Shown here: positions 1-5,106 of the stretch, piece after piece
Layout of the letters: each line of letters starts with the position of its first letter
Numbering within the stretch: the first letter of the stretch is position 1
Assembly (NCBI GenBank): GCA_003154135.1
Contig: PMCN01000109.1
Coordinates: 1 to 9,653, forward strand
Origin: Acidimicrobiaceae bacterium
GTDB taxonomy: Bacteria > Actinomycetota > Acidimicrobiia > Acidimicrobiales > Ilumatobacteraceae
Direction: 5' to 3'
Length of the DNA: 9,653 bases
The notes under the pieces: generated by a model
Seen by the model: only the letters and a program-made list of their open reading frames with translations
Database searches by the model: none
What the model was told of the DNA's origin: nothing
Position numbers and translations under genes: made by a program

Positions 1-146
1 GGCCCGTAGAACAGCTCCTGGAAGCACATCACCTGGGCCCCTTGGGCCTTCGCGTCGTGCACCGCCTGCTCGTGCTTGTCGAGCATGTCGTCCTTGGTGC
101 CCGGCCAGTCCGTCTGCAGCAGTGCTGCTCTCACGATGTTCGCCAT
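1..146 (-). CDS. Nitrilase-superfamily carbon-nitrogen hydrolase, beta-ureidopropionase-like (partial, N-terminus only)
   Basis: The 48 visible residues begin MANIVRAALLQTDWPGTKDD and end in VMCFQELFYG. This is the start of the nitrilase fold: a first beta strand (VRAALLQTDW), a helix, then the strand carrying the first catalytic glutamate (E44 in FQELFYG). The other catalytic residues (Lys, Cys) lie outside the window. The pattern is typical of the branch containing beta-ureidopropionase and N-carbamoylputrescine amidase, cytosolic enzymes that hydrolyse N-carbamoyl amines in reductive pyrimidine or polyamine breakdown. That substrate is inferred from family resemblance and only a fragment is visible. 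The ATG at 146-144 is the natural start, because a -10-like TAGAGT lies only 6 nt upstream, which implies a leaderless mRNA. The gene is divergent from the MocR-type regulator, which may control it. Confidence 0.8.
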   Translation of the reverse strand, partial: MANIVRAALLQTDWPGTKDDMLDKHEQAVHDAKAQGAQVMCFQELFYG

Positions 147-152
147 CTCGTG

Positions 153-181
153 ACTCTAATGTGTCACCCGAGGGCGGACAA
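153..181 (-). promoter_or_regulatory. Predicted leaderless promoter of the nitrilase-family gene
   Basis: On the minus strand, TTGTCC (181-176) and TAGAGT (158-153) are separated by exactly 17 nt, a good -35/-10 pair. The -10 box ends 6 nt before the ATG at 146, so transcription should start at or next to the start codon and no ribosome binding site is present. The -35 box coincides with the first ACAAT element of the putative operator. A bound regulator could therefore block or activate this promoter directly. Confidence 0.5.
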
Positions 182-204
182 TAGTTGTATTGTTACCGGA
201 CAAT
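175..204. promoter_or_regulatory. Putative MocR-type operator: nested direct and inverted repeats
   Basis: CGGACAAT occurs twice in direct orientation (175-182 and 197-204), 22 bp apart, about two helical turns. ACAATA (178-183) is inverted as TATTGT (188-193) around the 4-nt centre GTTG. ATTGT (189-193) is also inverted to ACAAT (200-204). Together this gives three half-sites in 30 bp. MocR/GabR-type regulators are known to bind direct and inverted half-sites in divergent promoters. The cluster overlaps the -35 of the divergent gene. It also contains TATTGT (188-193), a TANNNT -10 candidate 9 nt before the regulator's ATG, and the last half-site runs into that ATG. Autoregulation is the inference. 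Confidence 0.5.
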
Positions 205-1555
205 GAAGCAGTTGTTCGTCAACGACGTCGCCGGCCAGATCACCGACCGCAGCGCCCGCGGCATCGCCGCTGCCGTGGGCCGCATGATCACCAACGGCTC
301 GCTGCCCGTCGGCGAACGCCTGCCCACCGTGCGCGAGCTGGCCACGTCGCTCGGCGTGTCGCCCACCACCGTGAGCGAGGCCTGGCAGACCCTGGCCGCC
401 GTCGGGGCCATCGACGCCCGCGGACGCCAGGGCACCTTCGTGCGTCAACCCACGGGCCCCGTCACTCCCCGCCGCTACCGGCGCGTCACCGAGGGCCCGG
501 GCCACTTCGCGCTCGACCTCAGCACCGGCACACCCGACCCCGCACTGCTGCCCGACCTCGGCCCGGTGATCGCCCGCGTCAGCCGTCAGTCGCTCACCAG
601 CAGCTACCTCGACCACCCGGTGCTGCCCGGGCTCGATCAGCGCCTGCGCGCCGACTGGCCGTTCACCCCCGAGGAGCTCACCGTGGTCGACGGGGCGATG
701 GACGCGCTCGACCGTGTGGCCGGCGTGGTGGTTCGACTCGGCGACCGCGTGGTGGTCGAGCACCCGACGTTCCCGCCGCTGCTCGACCTGCTCGACCTCC
801 TCGGCGCCGAAGTCATCGGCGTCGGGCTCGATCACGAAGGCATGCGCGTCGATGCGCTCACCGACGCACTCGCGCGGGGCGTCAGCGCGGTGTTCCTGCA
901 ACCTCGAGCGCACAACCCCACCGGCGTGACGCTCAGCCACGGTCGGGCGCAGCAGCTGGCGGCTGCGCTGTCCACCAGTGCGGCGGTCATCGTGGAGGAC
1001 GACCACTCCGGCGACATCGCCAGCGGCTCGCTGGTGAGCCTGGGCACGTGGCTGCCCGACCGCACCGTGCACGTGCGCAGCTACTCGAAGAGCCATGGTC
1101 CCGACCTGCGCCTCGCAGCGGTCGGCGGGGCCGGCGCGGTGGTGAGCGCGGTTGCCAACCGGCGCCTCCTGGGCCCGGGCTGGAGCAGCCGCATCCTGCA
1201 GGCCGTGCTGCTCGAGATGCTCGACCACGAACCCACCGTCGCGGCAGTCACCGCGGCCCGCGACGTGTACGCCGAACGTCGTCGCGCCGTCACCGACGTG
1301 CTCGCCGCCGCGGGCGTGGGTTTCACCGGCACCGACGGCATCAACCTGTGGGTGCAGGTGGCCGACGAGCGTTCGTCACTGCTCACCCTGGCCGCGCAGG
1401 GAATCGGTGCTGCACCCGGCGAACCGTTCATGGTGCGGCCCGACGAACCGTCGCTGCGCGTCACGGTCGGCCTCGTCGACCACGACCTCGCCGGTGTGGC
1501 CGCGCGCCTCGCCGATGCCGCCGGCACGGTGCCAGCGCGGGCCGGCCAGCGCTGA
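203..1555 (+). CDS. MocR-type (GntR-family wHTH + aminotransferase class I) transcriptional regulator
   Basis: This is a 450-residue protein. Residues about 10-80 are a GntR winged helix (PVGERLPTVRELATSLGVSPTTVSEAWQTL, then GRQGTFV). A linker leads to a fold-type I aminotransferase domain, about 105-440. That domain shows the HNPTG loop (237-241), EDDH (265-268) and the Schiff-base lysine K296 in VRSYSKSHGPDLRLA. MocR/GabR/PdxR proteins use bound PLP to sense amino compounds and control nearby genes. The ORF extends to a TTG at 185, but I chose the ATG at 203: it gives the usual short N-terminus and leaves the operator repeats upstream. The gene is divergent from a beta-ureidopropionase-like gene, so beta-alanine or pyrimidine catabolism is the likely target (inference). 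In EDDH a histidine occupies the place where most relatives have tyrosine (EDDY), next to the PLP phenolic oxygen. Confidence 0.88.
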   Translation: MKQLFVNDVAGQITDRSARGIAAAVGRMITNGSLPVGERLPTVRELATSLGVSPTTVSEAWQTLAAVGAIDARGRQGTFVRQPTGPVTPRRYRRVTEGPGHFALDLSTGTPDPALLPDLGPVIARVSRQSLTSSYLDHPVLPGLDQRLRADWPFTPEELTVVDGAMDALDRVAGVVVRLGDRVVVEHPTFPPLLDLLDLLGAEVIGVGLDHEGMRVDALTDALARGVSAVFLQPRAHNPTGVTLSHGRAQQLAAALSTSAAVIVEDDHSGDIASGSLVSLGTWLPDRTVHVRSYSKSHGPDLRLAAVGGAGAVVSAVANRRLLGPGWSSRILQAVLLEMLDHEPTVAAVTAARDVYAERRRAVTDVLAAAGVGFTGTDGINLWVQVADERSSLLTLAAQGIGAAPGEPFMVRPDEPSLRVTVGLVDHDLAGVAARLADAAGTVPARAGQR

Positions 1556-1589
1556 CCTGTGGCTTGCCAGGTCGGTCGCTTGCTCCCTG

Positions 1590-2030
1590 TCAGGCCGCGG
1601 TGAGAGCCCGCTTGCCGCGAACGCCCACTGCACCGCGCAGGCCCACGCAGCCGATGCAACCCACGCAGTCGACGCAGTCGATGCAGCCGACACACGCAAC
1701 GCACCGGGTGCAGCGGACGCACGCGAGGGTGGCCACGCACGCACGGATGCCGGCGCCGAACACCGTGAGCAGGCTCCATCGCACACCCGCGCTGCCTGCA
1801 GTTGCTGCGCTGCCCACGACGAGCACGCTGCCCGCCGTGGCCGCGCTGCCGGCGATGGCCACGGAGCCCGCGGTCGCTGCGCTGCCTGCGACGGCCACAG
1901 AACCCGACGTGGCAACACTGCCCGCTACGGCGACCGAACCCGCGGTGGCCGCGCTGCCCGCAACCGCGACGGAACTGATCGTCGCACGGCTACCTGCCGC
2001 CGAGCGCACCTCGATGCTGTGCCGGTTCAT
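1590..2030 (-). CDS. GS-hexapeptide / Cys-x-x triplet repeat protein of unknown function
   Basis: I do not recognise this 146-residue protein. Residues 13-84 are twelve hexapeptides of type GSxAxA, with GSVAVA and GSAATA roughly alternating (a 12-residue, 36-bp super-period). After a short non-repeat stretch (WSLLTVFGAGIRA) come ten cysteines. C98 is followed by nine more at 104, 107, 110, 113, 116, 119, 122, 125 and 128, exactly every third residue and mostly followed by V or I. The tail is GLRGAVGVRGKRALTAA. There is no signal peptide or membrane segment. The hexapeptides could form a small beta-solenoid, and the Cys ladder could bind metal or cross-link (both inference). The ATG at 2030 shares one base with the stop of the upstream mhuD-like gene, which fixes this start over an in-frame ATG at 2066. 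The coupling, and V/I-conserving substitutions in this frame only, argue that it is real. It ends 34 bp from the convergent regulator gene. Confidence 0.68.
   Translation of the reverse strand: MNRHSIEVRSAAGSRATISSVAVAGSAATAGSVAVAGSVATSGSVAVAGSAATAGSVAIAGSAATAGSVLVVGSAATAGSAGVRWSLLTVFGAGIRACVATLACVRCTRCVACVGCIDCVDCVGCIGCVGLRGAVGVRGKRALTAA
1647..1739 (-). repeat. 9-bp-period coding repeat encoding the Cys-x-x ladder
   Basis: The coding strand repeats TGC followed by a V/I/T codon and a small or charged residue codon. The plus strand shows near-tandem units such as GCAGTCGAC, GCAGTCGAT and GCAGCCGAC. It covers residues 98-128, with cysteine at every third position from 104 onward. One position (101) has Thr in place of Cys. 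Confidence 0.75.
1779..1994 (-). repeat. 36-bp-period coding repeat (twelve 18-bp hexapeptide units)
   Basis: This DNA repeat encodes the twelve GSxAxA hexapeptides (residues 13-84). On the plus strand it reads as alternating units such as GCGGTCGCTGCGCTGCCTGC with many third-position and first-position differences. The repeat is old and diversified, not a recent slippage product. Tandem expansion or contraction between strains would be expected. Confidence 0.8.
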
Positions 2031-2347
2031 CAGCCGGCGGTGGCGACGGCCACGGTGTACGACCACAGTTCGGCCTGGATGGGCATCGGCGCAGGAGCGG
2101 CCTCACCATCGGGCGCGCGGTGGCCATGGCCGAACGACGCCGACGCGCGCCACGCCTGGAACGATTCGTCGTCGCGCCAGCGGGTGACGACGAGCCACGT
2201 CGTGCGCTCGTCGGTGGGCTGCAGCAGCTCGAAGCCCTCGAACCCGTCGTGACCATCGACCGCACCGACGCGGGCGGCAAAGCGACGAGCCACCTCCTCC
2301 CCCATCTCGGCGGGAACGGTGAGCGCGTTGATCTTGATGACGGTCAT
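2030..2347 (-). CDS. mhuD: MhuD-like heme-degrading monooxygenase (ABM domain)
   Basis: This 105-residue protein has a single antibiotic-biosynthesis-monooxygenase (ferredoxin-like) domain. From memory, mycobacterial MhuD is the same length and shares KINA near the start, GF.GF.LL.P in the middle and a WxxDExFQAW segment. The heme-site residues of MhuD are present: N7 in VIKINAL, W66 in FQAW, and H74 (with H76) in GHGHRA where MhuD has H75. Known enzymes of this type open heme with bound O2 and release iron and a linear tetrapyrrole in the cytosol. This protein probably does the same, as a dimer. The start ATG at 2347 overlaps the pncB stop (ATGA), and its own TGA overlaps the next ATG (TGATG), so it sits in the middle of a coupled operon. 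A quinol or other ABM monooxygenase role is possible but less likely. Confidence 0.8.
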   Translation of the reverse strand: MTVIKINALTVPAEMGEEVARRFAARVGAVDGHDGFEGFELLQPTDERTTWLVVTRWRDDESFQAWRASASFGHGHRAPDGEAAPAPMPIQAELWSYTVAVATAG

Positions 2348-3708
2348 GCGTCCAGCATGCCACCAGCGGCCTCGACCACGAACTGCGTGGGCAACGCCGG
2401 TTCACCTCGGCTCAACGACAGACCCTCCCACGGCAGGGTGGTCAGGCAGGCCGCCAGGCGCCGCCGGCCGTGGTCGAGATCGGCCGCACCGGCCGCTGTG
2501 CGCTCACCGTCGACCATCAGCGACTCGGTGACGCGGCGCAGCTCGAAGTGCTCGCGGGCGGCACGTTCGGCACTCGCGTCCTGGTGGCGCGCAGGCCCCA
2601 CGACGACCACCTCATCGGTGGCGGTGCCCGACGATCGGTAGGCCCGGTGGCCCGTCTTGGGACCACCGTACGAGGCCTTGCGATCGGAGCGCTTCGCCAC
2701 TGCCCGCCCGTCGGCCTCCACCATCTTGTACACCAGGCTCGCCGTCGGCTCACCCGACCCCAGCGCGACCGCGGTGCCCGCGCCGTACACGTCGACGGGT
2801 GCCGCAGCGAGCGCGGCGATGGAGTGCTCGTCGAGGTCGCCGCTCACCACGATGCGCGTGCCCGTGTTGCCCAACCGGTCGAGCTGTCCCCGCGCCTGGC
2901 GGGCCATCACCACCAGGTCGCCGGAGTCGATGCGGATCGCTCCGAGCGCAGGCCCGGCAACCTCGACTGCATGCTCGATGCCGCGTGAGATGTCGTAGGT
3001 GTCGACGAGCAACGTCGTGCCCGGGCCCAGCGCCGCCACCTGAGCGTGGAACGCGTCGGTCTCGTTGCTGTACAGCAGGACCGAGGCGTGCGACGCGGTA
3101 CCTGTCGTCGGGATGCCGTACAGGCGTCCGGCGGCGAGGTTCGACGTCGCGTCGAAGCCCGCGAGGTGGGCAGCGCGCGCGGCGGCGGTGGCGGCCATCT
3201 CGTTGGTGCGCCGGCTGCCCATCTCGATGAGCGAGCGGCCGCCGGCCGCGGTGACCATGCGGGCGGCCGCGGCAGCGACCGCGCAGTCGTGGTTCAGGAT
3301 CGACAGCACCAGCGTCTCGAGCACCACGCACTCGGCGAACGAGCCACGAACGGTGAGGATGGGTGAGTACGGGAAGTACACCTCGCCCTCGGGATAGCCC
3401 TCGACCTGCCCGCTGAAGCGGTACCCGCGCAGGAACTCGACGGTGGGGCCATCGATCACGCGGTGCTCGACGAGCCAGGCGATGTCGTCGTCGGTGAACC
3501 GGAAGGCATCGATCGCGTCGAGCAGCCTGGCGGTGCCGCACACCACGCCGTACCGCCGCCCGATGGGCAGGTGGCGGGTGAACACCTCGAACACGCACGA
3601 CGTGCTCGCGTGCCCCGACCTCAGCGACGAGCTCACCATCGACAGCTCGTACTGATCGGTCAGCATGCCGAGACCGGTGGTGCCTTGGAAGTCGGCGTGG
3701 CCGTACAT
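2344..3708 (-). CDS. pncB: Nicotinate phosphoribosyltransferase
   Basis: This 454-residue enzyme should convert nicotinate plus PRPP to nicotinate mononucleotide with ATP hydrolysis, the committed step of NAD salvage in the cytosol. Family motifs appear in order: TDQYELSM (17-24), EVYFPYSP (109-116), GSRRTNE (164-170), then TSNLAAGRLYGIPTTGTASH (188-207), whose last His matches the phosphorylated histidine of the family. LLVDTYD (233-239) and IRIDSGDL (258-265) of the PRPP/nicotinate site follow, then VYGAGT (307-312). Length fits the bacterial type. The open frame extends to 3954, but I start at the ATG at 3708: it gives the normal N-terminus and lies 20 nt after the stop of the upstream gene. 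The extension would be an arginine-rich antisense-like stretch inside that gene. The stop overlaps the next gene's start (ATGA). Confidence 0.92.
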   Translation of the reverse strand: MYGHADFQGTTGLGMLTDQYELSMVSSSLRSGHASTSCVFEVFTRHLPIGRRYGVVCGTARLLDAIDAFRFTDDDIAWLVEHRVIDGPTVEFLRGYRFSGQVEGYPEGEVYFPYSPILTVRGSFAECVVLETLVLSILNHDCAVAAAAARMVTAAGGRSLIEMGSRRTNEMAATAAARAAHLAGFDATSNLAAGRLYGIPTTGTASHASVLLYSNETDAFHAQVAALGPGTTLLVDTYDISRGIEHAVEVAGPALGAIRIDSGDLVVMARQARGQLDRLGNTGTRIVVSGDLDEHSIAALAAAPVDVYGAGTAVALGSGEPTASLVYKMVEADGRAVAKRSDRKASYGGPKTGHRAYRSSGTATDEVVVVGPARHQDASAERAAREHFELRRVTESLMVDGERTAAGAADLDHGRRRLAACLTTLPWEGLSLSRGEPALPTQFVVEAAGGMLDA

Positions 3709-3728
3709 GGTGCGTCGGTACCGGCCGG

Positions 3729-4532
3729 TCAGTGCCCGTTCGATCGCAGCAGTTCCTGCGCGAGCGGGCATTCCGGTGCGAGCACGGCTTCCTCGACGAA
3801 CGCAAGACCGGTCTCGTCGACGATGTGCGACGCGAGCCCCAGCGGCACCACGTCGGCCTCGGCCAGCCAGGGCACGCGCACGTCGGCCACGCGCTGCGCC
3901 ATCGACGCGAACGCCGCGTCGGGCAGGCATCGGCCACGGCCGAGGACGGCCCACACCGGCACCTCGCTGCAGTAGCCGACCGAGGCTGCCGCACGCGACC
4001 CGGGAGCGGCGAGGATCTCGGAGATGCTCGCCGCGAGTGCCTCGACCAGCACCACGTCGGCGGCGAGCACAGCGGCCGACACACCGCCGGCTTCGACCAC
4101 TTCGGCCACCACGTCGGCGCGATCGAGTCGGCGGACGAACGCGGCGCCCTGGTCGAACGCGTCGACCGCGAGCACGGTGAGATCGCCGCGGCGGAGCAGC
4201 GCCTCACCGGCGAGATCGGGCCAACCCACCACGCACACCGTGGCATCGGGAGGCAGCGTGCCGATGAGCACCTCGGGCGTCGGGTCGTCGTCGAGACGTG
4301 ACGCGAGGTCTCTGGCCGTGCTGTACGGGTCGGCCGAAGTGAGCACGTGCGCACACAGCCACCAGAGCGGGCCGGACGTGGGGTGCCGTTCCACGATGCG
4401 GCGGCAGCTCACCACGAGACCGGCGGCGTCGAGCCCGAGGCCGCGCAGGGCCGAGGCTGTCTCGCCCACCAGCACCCGCTGGTCGGCACCACTCGACCTC
4501 GCCAGGTAGCGGAGCCGTTCGATGGGGTGCAC
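3729..4532 (-). CDS. Initiation factor 2B (eIF-2B alpha/beta/delta)-like protein
   Basis: This is a 267-residue protein. Its N-terminal third (MHPIERLRYLARSSGADQRV, then a helix-rich segment to about 75) is followed by an alpha/beta region. That region alternates hydrophobic strands and helices: TVCVVGW (98-104), LTVLAVDAF (118-126), VVAEVV, then ADVVLVEALAAS (159-169). Next come VPVWAVLGRGRCLP (191-204) and a C-terminal ADVVPLGLASHIVDETG (226-242). The late order resembles the eIF-2B-related/ribose-1,5-bisphosphate and methylthioribose-1-phosphate isomerase superfamily, but the exact reaction cannot be read. The start is a GTG at 4532-4530, 7 nt after a -10-like TAGGTT; no in-frame ATG sits near a sensible position. 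It is the first gene of the operon with pncB, mhuD-like and the repeat gene, so a sugar-phosphate or nucleotide-salvage role is conceivable (inference). Confidence 0.6.
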   Translation of the reverse strand: MHPIERLRYLARSSGADQRVLVGETASALRGLGLDAAGLVVSCRRIVERHPTSGPLWWLCAHVLTSADPYSTARDLASRLDDDPTPEVLIGTLPPDATVCVVGWPDLAGEALLRRGDLTVLAVDAFDQGAAFVRRLDRADVVAEVVEAGGVSAAVLAADVVLVEALAASISEILAAPGSRAAASVGYCSEVPVWAVLGRGRCLPDAAFASMAQRVADVRVPWLAEADVVPLGLASHIVDETGLAFVEEAVLAPECPLAQELLRSNGH

Positions 4533-4539
4533 GAGGTGG

Positions 4540-4545
4540 AACCTA
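4540..4545 (-). promoter_or_regulatory. -10-like box of the eIF-2B-like/pncB/mhuD operon
   Basis: TAGGTT on the minus strand (4545-4540) fits TANNNT and lies 7 nt before the GTG start. This implies a leaderless or nearly leaderless transcript. I see no convincing -35. It is divergent from the TACCGT box at 4601, and the two operons share an 82-bp gap. Confidence 0.4.
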
Positions 4546-4600
4546 CCCCCATCTCGACCATCGCGCCCCGACGAGATGCGGTGGCGAAGGGCTCGCGCGC

Positions 4601-4606
4601 TACCGT
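4601..4606 (+). promoter_or_regulatory. -10-like box upstream of the thioredoxin-fold/hrpB operon
   Basis: TACCGT fits the actinobacterial TANNNT -10 and ends 8 nt before the GTG at 4615. That spacing suits a leaderless start. It argues against the upstream in-frame starts at 4522 and 4576, which would lie before the transcription start. Confidence 0.42.
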
Positions 4607-4614
4607 TGCTCCTC

Positions 4615-5100
4615 GTGGCCAGCACCGTCGCCCTCACCACCAACCTCACGAGCATCGGCGGCGAGACGCGCCCTCTCGAAGAATGGGTCACCACGTTCCA
4701 TCTGGCCAGCGTGGTGCTCGACCCGTTCACCAACGAGAGCTCGTGGGTGCTGCACACCGCCACACGCATCCTCGACGCGTTCCGGGGAGCCGACGTGCGG
4801 GTCAACCTGGTCGTCACGTGCACGGCCGACGAGGCCAAGCAGTTCCTGGGGCCGCTGGTCGACGAGTTCCTCGTGTTCTGCGACCCCGACCGGTCGTTCG
4901 TTCGCGGTGTCGGGGTCGCCACCCTGCCCGCGTTCGTGTTCGTGCAGGGCAACGGCAACGTCGAGTCCGCGGAGGGCTGGGACCCTGCCGAGTGGCGGCG
5001 TGTCGCCAAGGACATCGCCGACAACACGGCGTGGCTCGCACCCACCATCCCCGCGCCCGGCGACCCCTCGCCGTTCCGCGGCACACCCGCCCAGGGCTGA
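4615..5100 (+). CDS. Thioredoxin-fold protein lacking the CxxC motif
   Basis: This is a 161-residue protein. A beta strand (TFHLASVVLDPF, 27-38) leads into NESSWVLHTATRILDAF, where thioredoxins carry CxxC at the helix start; here no cysteines occur. A second strand (VRVNLVVTCT, 61-70), a helix, LVFCDPDRSFVRGVGV (86-101) and TLPAFVFVQGNG (103-114) follow, the last with the cis-proline-type LP turn. The C-terminal helix is EGWDPAEWRRVAKDIAD. The order matches a thioredoxin-like or redoxin fold, probably not redox-active in the usual way. I chose GTG 4615 because of the TACCGT box. An ATG at 4576 would instead add MRWRRARALPLLL and create a signal-like N-terminus, which I consider less likely. 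hrpB follows 6 nt after the stop, so they are probably co-transcribed. The function is not known to me. Confidence 0.7.
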   Translation: MASTVALTTNLTSIGGETRPLEEWVTTFHLASVVLDPFTNESSWVLHTATRILDAFRGADVRVNLVVTCTADEAKQFLGPLVDEFLVFCDPDRSFVRGVGVATLPAFVFVQGNGNVESAEGWDPAEWRRVAKDIADNTAWLAPTIPAPGDPSPFRGTPAQG

Positions 5101-5106
5101 GCCACG

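Noticed and set aside
164..1228. Minus-strand open frame opposite the MocR-type regulator
   Set aside because: It is composition-driven antisense with no motifs, and it would cover the nitrilase promoter.
1556..1589. Possible bidirectional terminator between the convergent regulator and repeat-protein genes
   Set aside because: The 34-bp gap has no clear stem-loop and no T-tract on either strand.
1556..2252. Plus-strand open frames running through the repeat region, reading as AAL/PAT or HAVDAVDAA repeats
   Set aside because: They are mirror products of the repeat DNA. The minus frame has conservative V/I changes, coupled overlap with the upstream gene and regular cysteines; the plus frames are extensions of a shadow frame of the regulator.
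3709..3954. N-terminal extension of pncB to an upstream ATG
   Set aside because: The 82 extra residues are arginine-rich, lie inside the upstream eIF-2B-like gene in another frame and have no counterpart in this enzyme family.
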